Notes: generated by a model from the sequence alone, not told the origin. A stretch of 64,000 nt of DNA from Burkholderia sp. FERM BP-3421 (GCF_028657905.1 NZ_CP117781.1:2232001-2296000), one strand, 5' to 3'; shown: positions 1-10,028, numbered from the stretch's first letter. Made by a program: numbers and translations.

Positions 1-314
1 GAACGCACGGGCGCCCAGTTCAGCAGGTACAGCAGGCCGTGCAGCACGCGGGTGGCGACGAACACCATCGCGAGCAGGTCGACGCGCTGCGGATTCGCGC
101 CGTTGTGCCACGCGACGACGAGCGCCGCCGTGAACAGGGCGAGCGCTTCCCAGGAGTTCTGGTGCGCGGCGGCCGCCCGGGCGCGCCAGCCTTCGAGCCT
201 GGCCAGATAGCCGCGCGGATCGCGGTTGTCGTAGCCCTTCTGCGACTTCGCGCAAATGGTCCAGACGAACGGCAACAGCGCGACGATCAGCAGGCAGGTC
301 TGCGAGATGTTCAT
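1..314 (-). CDS. MAPEG-family membrane protein (3' end outside window)
   Basis: About 104 N-terminal residues are visible, starting MNISQTCLLIVALLPFVWTI; the gene runs off the left edge. A first membrane segment (about residues 4-20) is followed by a basic loop with NRDPRGYLARLEGWRARA and then AHQNSWEALALFTAALVVAW, a layout typical of MAPEG proteins (small integral membrane proteins related to glutathione-dependent enzymes and eicosanoid synthases). A further hydrophobic segment follows. The ATG at 314 has a GGGAG ribosome site just upstream. Its substrate cannot be inferred; many bacterial members are uncharacterised. Confidence 0.8.
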   Translation of the reverse strand, partial: MNISQTCLLIVALLPFVWTICAKSQKGYDNRDPRGYLARLEGWRARAAAAHQNSWEALALFTAALVVAWHNGANPQRVDLLAMVFVATRVLHGLLYLLNWAPVR

Positions 315-458
315 GGCTACGTCTCCCTATCGTTACATCGTTGAATGTCAAAATAGGGCAGAGCTTAGCATCCCGCCTCCCTGCCCGCGCACCCGCTTTC
401 TAGACGTCCGCCTCTGCCGCGGCGCGCCATTTCGGCGCGAGGCGGCGGCGGACGCGGC

Positions 459-2381
459 TCAGGGCTGCGGCGGCTCGCCCGCGGTGGTCGCGGTGCGCGC
501 CCAATCCGCGAACTCCTGGTCGTAGCGCGGCGCGAGATCCGCGAGGTAGGTCGCGTAGCCGTCGTAGTCGCCGCGCCGGAAACGCGCGACGATCGTGTCG
601 ACTTCGGAGCGATGCCGCTCGAACATGAAGCGCGTGGCCATGTAGCCCCAGCGATAGGCGCGCGCGACATAGTCGGCCGAGGCATAGCGCGTCTTGACCA
701 CCTCCGAGAAACGATAGCGGCCGCTGCGCGCCGCCTCGATCGATTCCGCGTTGTCGTTCTTGCGCGACAGGTACTCGGCCACGCCCTCGATCCACCAGAC
801 GGTCGGCTGGGCGGTGCTCACCGCGAAATCGCCGGCCATGTCGAAGCGGCCGTCGAGATAGTGCGTGAACTCATGCTCGAGGTTCCAGACCTTGAACGCC
901 GGACGCAGCCACGACGCCTCGTGCGCGATGAAGCGCGCCTGATTGCCCGGCTTGGCCGGATCGCCTTCCAGGTACATGCCGCCGTTGTCCGTGCTGATGC
1001 CGTACAGCACCGACGCGTACTTGCGGTAGTTGTCGTAGTCGCTGAACACCACCAGTTCGATGGTCTCGTTGCGATCGTTGGCGACCGGCTGCCGGTTGGT
1101 CTTCAGCATGCGATGGAAGTAATCCTCCTGCTTCGCGACCGTCGCGCACACCGACTGCATCTGCGGCGTGGTCAGCTGCTGCGCGACGACCCGGATGTGC
1201 GCGTCGCAGGCATAGCGCTGCGTCAACACCGCGGCCGACAGCTTGCCCTTGTAGTCGCACACGCCGTAGTCCGCGCAGTGCTCCGGATCGCCGTACTGCA
1301 CGGACTCGGCCGCCGCGAGCCACAGGTCGCTGTCCGGGCCCGTCATGCTGGTCGATGCGAGCAACTGCTGGATCATCGGCTTCACGCGCGGCTGCTGCGC
1401 CGGATAGCGCAGGAAGCGGAAGGTTTCGCGCGCCGCGTCGGCGAGCTGGTACGCGGCCCGCGTACCCAGCAGGCTTGCACGGTTCGCGGTGACGAAGCGG
1501 TTCAGCGTCTCCGGCAGCGACGCATCGCTGCCGAGCACCGCCGGCGCATCGGCGCGCTGGTGCGCGTAGAAAAACACCGTGAGCAGGCCGGTGAAGCCGC
1601 CCGCCGCGCTCGTCTGCTGCAACGGCGCGGCCGCCTGCGGATTGGCCGGGCTCGCCGTGTACGCGGCCACGCGCGCCTTGAGCTGCGGCACGTAGTAGAC
1701 CTCGTCCTTCATGTTCGTGATCAGCTTCATCAGCTCGCTCGCCGTGCTCGGCGCGCGCGGATTATCGCGGAACAGCGCCTCGCCCTCGATGCTCTGGCGG
1801 ATGTACGGCCGCAGCGCGACCGCCAGCCCCGGCACCTGGTCGGCGACGCCGCTCACGTCGTATTGGTAATAGGCCGAACGCAGGTAGATCAGCAGGTTCA
1901 CGAGCGCGAGATTGCTCGCGTCGTAGCGGTACAGATCCTGCACGAGGCGGCTCGCCACGGCGTGCACGTTCTCCCCGCTGAAGATCTTCGCCGCGAGCGT
2001 CTTGTCGACCGAGAACAGCCCGTAATGGCATTCGTAGTCGGGCAGGTTCACGACATAGTCGGCCAGCGCCGCGCCGCGATAACCCGCGAGCGCGTTCATG
2101 TCGCGGCACCCGTCGTCGGCCGCCGCGCTGCGCTTGCTGCGCAGGCCCGACTGGCGCGGCTGCGTCGACTGTTGCAGCGTCGCGCGGTCCTGCTTGCTGA
2201 GCGGCAGGTTGTAGGCGGCCTGCTCCGGCGACAACGGCAGGTTCTGCGGCGCGCGCGGCATGCGCGACTGCGGCGCCCGCGCGGGCGCCGTGTCGGCCGC
2301 GGCCGGCGCGCTGAGCGCGCCCAGCACCGCGAGCGCGGCCGCGCCGCGGCTCGCCGCGCGCGCAAACGTTGTCATATTCAT
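459..2381 (-). CDS. Secreted M9-family microbial collagenase
   Basis: This 640-residue protein has an N-terminal signal peptide (alanine-rich core ending near SAPAAADTAP). The metalloprotease motif HEFTH lies at about residue 500, and a glutamate in WWIEGVAEYLS lies about 30 residues later. This is the gluzincin zinc site of family M9 collagenases, which cut native collagen outside the cell. The preceding roughly 450 residues would be the M9 N-terminal activator domain. The PKD and collagen-binding domains found at the C-terminus of clostridial and Vibrio enzymes are absent, so this is the short form. The ATG at 2381 follows a GAGAGG site. The gene is monocistronic, and its upstream region is notably AT-rich. 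Confidence 0.9.
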   Translation of the reverse strand: MNMTTFARAASRGAAALAVLGALSAPAAADTAPARAPQSRMPRAPQNLPLSPEQAAYNLPLSKQDRATLQQSTQPRQSGLRSKRSAAADDGCRDMNALAGYRGAALADYVVNLPDYECHYGLFSVDKTLAAKIFSGENVHAVASRLVQDLYRYDASNLALVNLLIYLRSAYYQYDVSGVADQVPGLAVALRPYIRQSIEGEALFRDNPRAPSTASELMKLITNMKDEVYYVPQLKARVAAYTASPANPQAAAPLQQTSAAGGFTGLLTVFFYAHQRADAPAVLGSDASLPETLNRFVTANRASLLGTRAAYQLADAARETFRFLRYPAQQPRVKPMIQQLLASTSMTGPDSDLWLAAAESVQYGDPEHCADYGVCDYKGKLSAAVLTQRYACDAHIRVVAQQLTTPQMQSVCATVAKQEDYFHRMLKTNRQPVANDRNETIELVVFSDYDNYRKYASVLYGISTDNGGMYLEGDPAKPGNQARFIAHEASWLRPAFKVWNLEHEFTHYLDGRFDMAGDFAVSTAQPTVWWIEGVAEYLSRKNDNAESIEAARSGRYRFSEVVKTRYASADYVARAYRWGYMATRFMFERHRSEVDTIVARFRRGDYDGYATYLADLAPRYDQEFADWARTATTAGEPPQP

Positions 2382-2559
2382 GCATGCCCTCTCTTTGTTT
2401 TTTAATGAGAGAGCGAATCTATAACGTTGGAATCCTTGCCGTCAATTTCATTACGGCACATTACATTGAATTTTCAATCTAGATCAATAGCGTAATGGAT
2501 TAATCGATCGAATTATTCAATATTTCAGAAGCACACTATGCGGATTGCCGTTTTTTCGA

Positions 2560-3057
2560 TCAGCGATCCGTATCCGGCCGCGCATACTCCGCCGCAATCC
2601 ATTTCAGCGCGTTCTCCTGGCTGAGCCGGTATCCCGCCGACACCCGCACCCGCGCGAGCGACGTGCCGTCCGCCGCGCTGGCGCCGAGCATCGCGTGCGG
2701 ATCGTCTTCGTCGGGCACGATGTCGAGCGTGACCTGCACTTCCTCGCCGTCCGTCCACACGATCAAGGACTTGTGCAGCATCGCGTGACGCTGCTGCTCG
2801 TGACGCCGCAACACCTCCGACGCCGTCTTCACGAGCGTGCGGAAGGCCCCCGAATCGAGCGGCTTCGGGTTCTTCTTGTCGCGGCCCATGGTCCACGGGC
2901 CGACCAGCGCGGGCTCCGCCTCGCCGTCGCGGATCATCTCGACCGCCCAGCCGTCGTCGTCCTCGTTCTTGATCACGCGCGCGGTCCAGCCGTCGTCGCG
3001 CCACAGGCCGCTCTCGTGAATCACGTCGTCGTCGCCTTGAAAATCGGTATCGCTCAT
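2560..3057 (-). CDS. Conserved hypothetical protein, acidic, 165 aa
   Basis: I do not recognise a characterised family. The protein begins MSDTDFQGDDDVIHESGLW and is acidic and soluble, with no signal peptide or membrane segment. It has the look of a small conserved Burkholderia protein: repeated short strands such as WTARVIKNEDDDGWAVEMI and a central KTASEVLRRHEQQRHAMLH helix. The ATG at 3057 is chosen because the longer reading frame upstream has shadow-like composition. It stands alone, transcribed away from the TSUP transporter. Confidence 0.65.
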   Translation of the reverse strand: MSDTDFQGDDDVIHESGLWRDDGWTARVIKNEDDDGWAVEMIRDGEAEPALVGPWTMGRDKKNPKPLDSGAFRTLVKTASEVLRRHEQQRHAMLHKSLIVWTDGEEVQVTLDIVPDEDDPHAMLGASAADGTSLARVRVSAGYRLSQENALKWIAAEYARPDTDR

Positions 3058-3453
3058 GGGTCGGGGAATCGTCGTCAAGCGCCCGCGCGCGGGTCGCGCA
3101 TGCGGGCAAAGGCATGATTTTACCCGCCCCCGCGCTCCTGCCGGCGCCGCACGTTCCGGCGGCGCATGCATCCGCGCCGCGCGACGGCCGCGCATCCCCC
3201 CGCGCGGATAACGGGTATTCGAATAAAACGCAGGGATTCGCTTATTCTTTTTCCGCCGGATACGCGGATTTCTCCAATCAAAATGTAATTTAATCCGGCC
3301 TGCGTGATTGCCTATCCTCACTGAGTCGTGATTTCCCCGCCGCGATCCGAGGCGAATCCGCCGCGCCCCACCAGCGGCCCCGCCCCGGCATCGCTCCGAC
3401 TGACCGCGCATGGGCCACTCCGCCACGCGCCCTTTCGCCGAGCCGCGCGCCCC
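3058..3453. other. Intergenic region between divergent genes
   Basis: This 396-bp gap separates the leftward hypothetical gene from the rightward TSUP gene. Positions about 3215-3310 are distinctly AT-rich against the GC-rich surroundings, so promoters for either gene probably lie there. I see no convincing paired -35/-10 elements, RNA gene or repeat. Confidence 0.4.
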
Positions 3454-4242
3454 ATGACCTTTCCGATGCCCGTTGCCGATCCGCTGTTCTACCTGATCGC
3501 GTTTCCGACGATCTTCGTGATCGCCTTCTCGAAGGGCAGCCTGGGCGGCGGCTTCTCGCTGATCGGCGTGCCGCTGCTGTCGCTCGCGATCAGCCCGGGC
3601 AAGGCGGCCGCGATCCTCGCGCCGAGCATCTGCTTCATGGACCTGTTCGCGATCCGCGCGTATCCGCCCAGCACCTGGGACAAGGAGAACCTGAAGATCC
3701 TCGTGCTGCCGCTGATCCTCGGCATCGGGCTCGGCATGCTGTGCTTCCGCTTGCTGAACGACCGCTACCTGCAATTGCTGGTCGGCCTGCTGACGCTCGG
3801 CTTCGTCGTGAACTGGTTCGCCAGGATGCGCGCCCAGGCGCGCGCGAGCCACGGCGGGCCCGCCGCGCGCGTCGCGCCGAACCGCAAGGTGGGCGCGATC
3901 TGCGGCCTGCTGTCGGGCTTCACCACCTTCGTCGCGCACTCCGGCGGGCCGCCGATCTCGTTCTACCTGCTGCCGCAGAACCTCGGCAAGGCCGTGCTCG
4001 CGGGCACCACGATCCTGTTCTTCTTCATCGGCAACTACGTGAAGCTGTTCGGCTACATGAGCCTGCACCTGCTCGACGGCACGAGCTGGAGCACCGCGCT
4101 CGTGCTGACGGTGGTCGTGCCGTTCGGGATCGCGGCCGGCAAGACGCTGAACGATCGCATCAGCCCCGCGCGCTTCACCGCGCTCTGCTACCTGATGCTG
4201 ATCCCGACCGGTGGGTATCTCGTCTATCACGCGCTGGCCTGA
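3454..4242 (+). CDS. TSUP (TauE/SafE) family transporter
   Basis: The 262-residue protein has about eight hydrophobic segments and the GSLGGGFSLIGVPLLSL motif of the first TSUP repeat. The second half holds GGPPISFYLLPQNL, the matching motif of the repeat pair. TSUP proteins are inner-membrane permeases that move sulfite, sulfoacetate or other organosulfur anions. The ATG at 3454 is preferred over an in-frame start at 3328, because the extra N-terminal residues are Pro/Arg-rich and unlike a membrane protein. No sulfur-metabolism neighbour indicates the substrate. Confidence 0.88.
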   Translation: MTFPMPVADPLFYLIAFPTIFVIAFSKGSLGGGFSLIGVPLLSLAISPGKAAAILAPSICFMDLFAIRAYPPSTWDKENLKILVLPLILGIGLGMLCFRLLNDRYLQLLVGLLTLGFVVNWFARMRAQARASHGGPAARVAPNRKVGAICGLLSGFTTFVAHSGGPPISFYLLPQNLGKAVLAGTTILFFFIGNYVKLFGYMSLHLLDGTSWSTALVLTVVVPFGIAAGKTLNDRISPARFTALCYLMLIPTGGYLVYHALA

Positions 4243-4329
4243 AGCGGGGCGGCCCGGCTTACGGACCGATAACATCGCTGTCATTTTGTAAGCGTAGGCT
4301 GCGGACCTTTCGTTCCCGTCGATCGCCTC

Positions 4330-6010
4330 ATGTCCGCCCCGCTTCGTTTCATGCCCCGCCCCGCGCTTCGCCGCCCGCTCGGCCTCGTCCTGGCCACGGC
4401 CCTGCTGCTCACCGCCTGCCGCGACGACGACCCGCCCGCCCCCTCCGCAGCGACGCCACCGCCGACCCGCCCGGCCGATCCCGGGCCCGGCACGCCGACG
4501 CCGACCCCGGTGGCCGGCCGCTGGACCACGGGCGACCTGCATGTCCACACGACCCAGTCCGACGACGCGCAGACGCCGCTCGACACCGTGCTCGACCAGG
4601 GCCTGACGAAATCGAACCTCGACTGGATCGCGCTGACCGACCATCTGCGCGTGTCGCATCGCGATCACACCGGCGCAACGCTGCCGGACAGCGCCGGCAT
4701 ACCGATGTCGCAAGGCATCCGCGACGATCAAGCTGCCGCGCATCAAGCAGTTGCAGGCGGCCGGCCGCTATGCAGACAAGCTGATCTACTCGGCCGTCGA
4801 ATGGGACATCCCGACCCACGACCACGGCAACGTCGGCATCTTCTCGGGCGCGCCGCTCGCCCCCGACGCGCAGGCGCTCAATCACTTCGAGTACCTGTTC
4901 ACGAGCCGGCCAGCCAGCCAGTTCGCGCCGGCCGACGTCGCCGCCTGGGACGCGGCCGACGCACGCGCCTACACCACCCACGACGACGCCCTCGCCGCGC
5001 TGCGTTGGTTGCGCGCGCATCATCCCGACACCAGCTACCTGCTGTTCAATCACCCGTCGCGCTCGGCCGACAAGTACAAGGCGGCCGACTTCCGCGCCTT
5101 CAACGACATCGCGCCGGACATCGCGTTCGCGATTGAGGGGCTGGTCGGCAACCAGATGGAGCCGGACCGCGGCGGCTACAACAGCGCGTACGTGCCGGCC
5201 AACCTGAAGGCGCGCACCTACGGCGGCGCGGACTACGTGGTCGCGCAGGTGGGCGGCGTATGGGACGCGCTGCTCGGCGAAGGCCGGCGGATCTGGACCA
5301 TCGCGGATTCCGACCATCATTTCAAGGTGTCGCCGGACAATCGCAACAGCAGCGGCTACTACCCCGGCGAGTACGCGAAGACCCATGTCTGGATGACCGG
5401 CACCGGCCTGCGCGCGCTGCTCGACGGCCTGCGCTCGGGACGCGTGTTCGCGGTGTTCGGCGATCTCGTCGACGCGCTCGACTTCCAGGCCGCCGACGGC
5501 GCGAACCGCGCGCAGATGGGCGGCGAGCTGACGGTCGCGCCCGGCCGCACCGTGCGCCTGACGCTCCGCTTCAAGAGCCCGTCGCGCAACAACATGGAAT
5601 TCACGGTCGGCAGCAGCGCGAGCGCGAACGTGCAGCCGGTGGTCGACCACGTCGACCTGATCGCGGGCGACGTCGCGCCGCGCGCGCTGCCGGGCACGCC
5701 CGGCTACGACAAGGCGACCAACGACAGCACGAAGGTGATCGCCACCTTCACGAAGGCCGACTGGCAAACCGACCGCGACGGCTACCGCACCGTCAGCTAC
5801 GACGTGGTCGCGACGAAGAACCGCTACTACCGGCTGCGCGGCACCAACCTCGGCGTCAACGTGCCGGGCGAGACGCAGGACGGCAATCCGCTGCCCGACG
5901 CGCGCGTCGACAACCCCGACAACGCGCAGCGCTTCAACGCGATCAACCTGCGCAACTACAGCGACCTGTGGTTCTACTCGAACCCGGTGTTCGTGACGGT
6001 CAAGGGCTGA
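4330..6010 (+). pseudogene. PHP-domain phosphoesterase-like lipoprotein, frameshifted
   Basis: The protein starts with a lipoprotein signal (LVLATALLLTAC) and a proline-rich linker. A PHP-type metal-binding motif follows (GDLHVHTTQSD), then IALTDH. Near position 4725 the reading frame moves by one base: the text ...SQGIRDD continues naturally only in the next frame as KLPRIKQLQAAGRYADKLIYSAVEWDI. Removing one base from GACGATC gives RDIKLPRIK. Downstream residues HDHGNVGIF, FNHPS and DSDHH supply further likely metal ligands. Full length would be about 559 residues. Proteins of this kind are periplasmic-side metal-dependent hydrolases of unknown substrate. The frameshift is either a sequencing error or real inactivation. 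Confidence 0.75.
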
Positions 6011-6114
6011 GGGCGGGTGGCTCCAGGCCGGCCGGGGCGGCTGGCTCTATTCGCGCGCTGAATAGCCCGGTATCGTGTGATTCGGTTTCTCGTTCACCGC
6101 TGTCAGGATCACCG

Positions 6115-6830
6115 ATGCGCACCAACGAATACAAGCAGCCGATCGGCCCCGCGCTCGACGGCTGGACGCCCCGCCCCCGCCCCACCCGCGTCACGCTCGC
6201 CGGACGCCACTGCACGCTCGAACCGCTCGACGCCGACCGCCACGCGGCCGAGCTGTATGCCGCCTACGCGCTCGCGCCGGACGGCCGCGACTGGACCTAC
6301 ATGACGGTCGGGCCGTTCGCCGACGCCGCCGGCTATCACGCCTACGCCGCCCGCGTGCAGGCCGGCGACGATCCGCTGCATTTCGTCGTGCGCGACGCGC
6401 GCGCAGCGGGCGCGCGGTCGGCACGATGGCGCTGATGCGGATCGATCCGGCCAACGGGGCGATCGAGGTCGGCTCGGTGTCGTTCGCGCCGCCGCTGCAG
6501 CGCACGCGCGCCTCGACGGAAGCGCATTACCTGCTGATGCGCCATGCGTTCGAGACACTCGGGTATCGCCGCTACGAGTGGAAATGCGACAGCCTCAACG
6601 CACCGTCGCGCCAGAGCGCGGTGCGGCTCGGCTTCAGTTTCGAGGGGATCTTCCGTCAGGCGCTCGTCTACAAGTCGCGCAGCCGCGATACCGCGTGGTA
6701 CGCGATCGTCGACCACGAATGGCCGGCGCGGCGCGCGGCGTTCGAGGCGTGGCTCGCGGACGGCAATGTCGATGCGCAGGGGCGGCAGCTGCGCTCGCTC
6801 ACCGAGGTCCGGGCGGCGCTGGGGGCGTAG
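6115..6830 (+). pseudogene. GNAT-family N-acetyltransferase, frameshifted
   Basis: This is a RimJ/RimL-type GNAT enzyme of about 237 residues. The first part (VTLAGRHCTLEPLDADRHAAEL to HFVVRDA) and the second part (GRAVGTMALMRIDP, then RHAFETLGYRRYEWKCDSLNAPSRQSAVRLGFSFEG) are in different frames. The break lies in the GC tract 6396-6404; deleting one GC unit restores DARSGRAVGTMALM. The second half contains the acetyl-CoA-binding and NxxSxxxxxxLGF regions typical of this subgroup. The start at 6115 follows an intergenic gap after the PHP gene. The acyl acceptor is unknown. Confidence 0.8.
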
Positions 6831-6866
6831 GTGGACCGCTGTGGCGTCGAACCCGGGCGCCGCCGC

Positions 6867-7487
6867 TCAGTTCGCCTGCTCCAGGTAGCGGCACACCAGG
6901 CCGACGAGTTCGCGTTTCAGCTTGGGCCGCGCGAGAACGCCACGCCGGGCCGCGTTGTGGATCACCCCCTCGACCGCCGACGACAGCACCTGCACCCGCA
7001 CCGCATCGACCTTGGCGCCCGCCGTACCCTGATACGCCGCCATCACCGCGCCATAGCCGCGCAGGTAGGCCTCGTGAAACGCGTCGACCGAGGATTGCGC
7101 CTCTTCCGAACAGGGCAGGTCGAGCAGCGTGCGGTGCAGCGCCGGATGCTCGTCGTGAATCGCGATCATGTCCGTCACCAGGCCCTCGACCCGGCGCCGC
7201 GGGCCGCGGCTGCTTTCGCCGGCGCGCCGCAAGACCGCCAGGACGTCGTCGAAATGCCGCTGGCGGATCGCATCGATCAGGGCGATCTTGTTCGGAAAGT
7301 ATTGGTAAAGCGAACCGATGCTGACGCCCGCCACGCTCGCGACCTCGTTGGTCGTGAATCCCGGCCAGCCCCGCGCATCGAGAATGCGAGCCCCCGCGAT
7401 GATGATCGCCTCCACGGTCGCCCTGGAGCGGGCTTGCCGTGGCGCTTTGCGCATCGCCGCGCCGCGCGCGGAAACACGAGTGGACAT
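6867..7487 (-). CDS. TetR-family transcriptional regulator
   Basis: This 206-residue protein has an N-terminal helix-turn-helix (FTTNEVASVAGVSIGSLYQYF, about residues 46-66) followed by an all-helical ligand domain. It is divergent from the DinB-family gene, with 65 bp between the start codons. TetR regulators commonly repress such a divergent neighbour and themselves, so the DinB gene is its most likely target; this is inference. The inducer is unknown. Confidence 0.9.
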   Translation of the reverse strand: MSTRVSARGAAMRKAPRQARSRATVEAIIIAGARILDARGWPGFTTNEVASVAGVSIGSLYQYFPNKIALIDAIRQRHFDDVLAVLRRAGESSRGPRRRVEGLVTDMIAIHDEHPALHRTLLDLPCSEEAQSSVDAFHEAYLRGYGAVMAAYQGTAGAKVDAVRVQVLSSAVEGVIHNAARRGVLARPKLKRELVGLVCRYLEQAN

Positions 7488-7552
7488 GCGGCCCTCCCTC
7501 GTCGATTATGTACACCGGGCTCACATTTTATTAGGACGTGGAGACAGATGCC

Positions 7553-8092
7553 ATGAGTGCAGGCGAATTGATGTCACGGATGCTTCGCTATCAGGCGTGG
7601 GCGAATCAGGAAATGCTGAACGGAATCGCGGAGCTGGACGCCGCGCGGTTTCCCGACGAGCGCCGCATCACGCTGCGCGCGATGAATCATTGCCTCGTGG
7701 TGGGCAAGATCTTCGCGGGCCATCTGCAGGGCGAGCCGCACGGCTTCGCCGCGAACAACACCCCCGACACGCCCACCCTCGATGCGCTTCGTTCGGAACT
7801 GGCGGCGCTCGACAGCTGGTATCTCGACCACGTGTCCCGGGTGACGCCCGCTGGCTTGTCGCAGGCCGTTCCGTTTACCTTCACCGACGGTGACGACGGC
7901 TGCATGACCCGGGAAGAGATGCTGACCCATGTCGTCCTGCACGGGACCTATCACCGCGGCGAGGTGGGCCGGATCCTGACGCAGGTGTCGGGGCGCTCCG
8001 ATACGGCCATGCGCATGCCCTGGGACACCTATGCCGTGCATCTCCATCAGGACGATCCCGCGCGGCGGCGACACGGCAAGACAACCGCGTAA
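7553..8092 (+). CDS. DinB/DUF664-like four-helix metal-binding protein
   Basis: The 179-residue protein matches the DinB/YfiT-like fold. It starts ELMSRMLRYQAWANQEMLNGI, then has a conserved His in NHCLVVGKIFAGHL, and ends with HVVLHGTYHRGEVGRIL, supplying the three His metal ligands of this family. Members act as thiol-dependent transferases or stress-response proteins; here the reaction is unknown. The ATG at 7553 has GGAGA 8 nt upstream and is preferred over an in-frame GTG at 7538. It is divergent from, and probably controlled by, the TetR gene. Confidence 0.85.
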   Translation: MSAGELMSRMLRYQAWANQEMLNGIAELDAARFPDERRITLRAMNHCLVVGKIFAGHLQGEPHGFAANNTPDTPTLDALRSELAALDSWYLDHVSRVTPAGLSQAVPFTFTDGDDGCMTREEMLTHVVLHGTYHRGEVGRILTQVSGRSDTAMRMPWDTYAVHLHQDDPARRRHGKTTA

Positions 8093-8131
8093 CGCGCGCG
8101 GCTCATGCGCGGGTTTCAACGCCGCTGCCCC

Positions 8132-8533
8132 TCACACGCGGCGCGCGCCGGTCTCGCGTCGCGCGCTCGATCCGCGCAGGGCGACGTGCGCGAGGCCCAG
8201 CACGGCGACGAGAAACGCCACCTGGGCCAGATAGAACGGCGCGAGCCATAGCCCGAGCCGGGCGACGTAGCCGGTGTTGTGCAGCACGTCGCTCACGATC
8301 ACCCACACCGTCAGCCATACCCCGGCGCGGGGCCGCGCGAACAGCAGGACGGCGGCCAGGGGATCGAGAAAGGTCAGCGCATCCCAGTAGAGGCGGCTGA
8401 ACAGCGGGACGTCGATGCCCAGGCCGTAGTCCCACAGCCAGCCATGCCGGACGATCGTCAGGCCGTGGTTGAACGTCGCGCCGAGCAGGCACAGGGCGAA
8501 CAGCGTGCGGATGACGATCGATGCGCGCGGCAT
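8132..8533 (-). CDS. Small four-helix integral membrane protein
   Basis: The 133-residue protein consists of about four hydrophobic segments: IVIRTLFALCLLGATF, PLAAVLLFARPRAGVWLTVWVI, and a C-terminal pair ending in FLVAVLGLAHVAL. No catalytic motif is visible and I do not assign a function. The ATG at 8533 is preceded by GAGG at a good distance, so it is chosen over an in-frame ATG at 8578. It lies between the DinB gene (convergent) and the PCC-domain gene (divergent). Confidence 0.7.
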   Translation of the reverse strand: MPRASIVIRTLFALCLLGATFNHGLTIVRHGWLWDYGLGIDVPLFSRLYWDALTFLDPLAAVLLFARPRAGVWLTVWVIVSDVLHNTGYVARLGLWLAPFYLAQVAFLVAVLGLAHVALRGSSARRETGARRV

Positions 8534-8756
8534 GCGGTGAATCCTCGTGGGGGTCTCGTCGTGTCGTGAGGTCGACATGGTGGCCGATTGCGCGGCGTTC
8601 TGCACACGCCTGTGTCGCGCCTGACGGCGTCCGCGCATCCGGAAAGCGAAAATCAGGCAGACTCTCACCGGTCGATCGCGCGTTCCTGACGGCATCCCTT
8701 CCCGATCGGCCTCCGCTTCATGACTGACGTCATGGCTGACGAACAGGTGACCGAGC

Positions 8757-9176
8757 ATGCGAATCCATCCTTTGCGCCTCGCGCCCGGCGACGACGTGCG
8801 CGCCGCCCTCGAACACGCGCTGCGCGAGCAGGCGCTGCACGCGGCCTTCGTGCTCCAGGGCATCGGGAGTCTCAGCATCGCCGAACTGCGGTTCGCGGGC
8901 GCGGAAACGCCCACGACACTGCGCCGCGATCTCGAGATCCTGAGTCTGGCCGGCTCGGTTTCGCCCGACGGCGCGCACTTGCACATGTCGGTGGCCGACC
9001 CGGACGGGCGCGTGTACGGCGGTCATGTGGCGCGCGGCTGCCGGGTCAGGACGACCGCCGAGATCCTGCTCGCGCTGCTGCCCGGGCACAGCTTCGCGCG
9101 CGAACGCGATGACGGGACCGGGTATCCGGAGCTGGTGATCCGGAACAAGGGGGATGACGATGAGGGGCCGGTTTGA
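8757..9176 (+). CDS. PCC/DUF296-domain protein
   Basis: The 139-residue protein is a single PCC domain (plants and prokaryotes conserved, DUF296). It opens with RLAPGDDVRAALEHALREQALHAAFVLQGIGSL, then has the core LHMSVADPDGRVYGGHVARGCRV, with the family's GGH metal-site motif. Bacterial members are trimeric and of unclear function; in plants the domain is joined to AT-hooks. No AT-hook is present here. The start is the first ATG after an unremarkable gap. Confidence 0.85.
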   Translation: MRIHPLRLAPGDDVRAALEHALREQALHAAFVLQGIGSLSIAELRFAGAETPTTLRRDLEILSLAGSVSPDGAHLHMSVADPDGRVYGGHVARGCRVRTTAEILLALLPGHSFARERDDGTGYPELVIRNKGDDDEGPV

Positions 9177-9288
9177 TTCGCGTGTCTTGCGGTCCGTTCG
9201 CCCGCGCTCGGTATCGTTGATGCCCCCTCCCGCCGGGTCCTCATCGGGCCACGCGCTCGGCCACGAGCCGGCGCGCAGCCCCTCGCGG

Positions 9289-9931
9289 CTACAGTAGACC
9301 TTGATTCGTCATCGCCAGCGCCAGCCGCTCCGCGCCGATGCCGAAGCCCGCGCCTTCGCGATACGCCCCGCCCCCGACGACCTGTTGCTGTGCGCCCAGT
9401 TCGGCGCAGCGGATCTCGAAGCCCCGTCCGTCCAGGTAGTAGCTGAGCCCTCGCCTTGCCGAGCGGTCGATGTCGTAGCGCACGCCCAATGCATCGAGGA
9501 AGCCCGTCGCAAGCGTCTGGCTGCGCGCCAGGGCGCGCTCGGGATCGGGGCCGAGGCATTCGAAGCCCAGTTGCGAGAACTCGCGATAGCGCCCGGCCTG
9601 CGGCCGCTCGTAGCGATAGCATCGCGCGACATAGAACAGCTGCCGCTCTCTCCGACGCCCCAGCAACGCCGCGCAGCGCTCCTGGAACAGCGCCGTCGCC
9701 TCGGGAATGAGGCAGCACGGGCGTCCCTTCTTGTCCGGAAACGCCCACATCTGGCCGATGATCTCGCTGCCGCCGGCCTTCTCGACAAACGTGTCCTGGG
9801 ACCACAAGGCCGGCACGATCGCCTCTTCCGCCCCGGCTTCAGTGAAGGTAGCTCCGGAAACGGTTTTCGAGCGCGCGCATGCGGGCGGCTTCCTCGCCCA
9901 CGACAAAACGGGTTCCACGGATCATGGTCAT
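9289..9931 (-). pseudogene. HisRS-like class II synthetase core, no anticodon domain, frameshifted
   Basis: After correction this is a 213-residue stand-alone class II aminoacyl-tRNA synthetase core. Motif 2 reads FYVARCYRYERPQAGRYREF. The HisA-type element RRGLSYY is followed by ELGAQQQVVGGGAYREG and motif 3 GFGIGAERLALAM, which closely follow histidyl-tRNA synthetase. The C-terminal anticodon-binding domain and the insertion domain of HisRS are missing. Translation starts at the ATG at 9931 behind AGGAGAA. The frame breaks at 9847/9848; removing one base changes SYLH-stop to SYFTEAGAEEAIVP. Upstream lie a His-rich leader peptide and a terminator, so expression should depend on histidyl-tRNA charging. 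Possible roles are a HisZ-like regulatory subunit, a histidine sensor or an amino-acid ligase; none is proven. Confidence 0.8.
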
Positions 9932-9955
9932 GTCGGTTCTCCTGGTAGCGGACAT

Positions 9956-9978
9956 AAAAAAAGGCGCCGAAGGCGCCT
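9956..9978 (-). terminator. Transcription attenuator of the HisRS-like gene
   Basis: On the minus strand the sequence AGGCGCC-TTC-GGCGCCT forms a 7-bp stem with a 3-nt loop and runs straight into seven T residues. It lies between the His leader peptide and the ribosome site of the HisRS-like gene, 25 nt before the ATG. A competing structure is possible: the leader segment GCGCC (plus-strand 10049-10053) can pair with GGCGC of this stem, while CCACG within the His codons (10067-10071) can pair with CGTGG (10045-10049). That is the classical four-segment attenuation layout. Confidence 0.85.
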
Positions 9979-10028
9979 GGGTCGTTGTGAGCATGAAGGG
10001 GATGGACTGATTGCCTCCCTGCCTCCTG

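Noticed and set aside
2560..4746. A 728-codon minus-strand frame spanning the TSUP and PHP genes
   Set aside because: Only its last 165 codons look like a real protein; the rest is antisense to two well-supported genes and has shadow composition.
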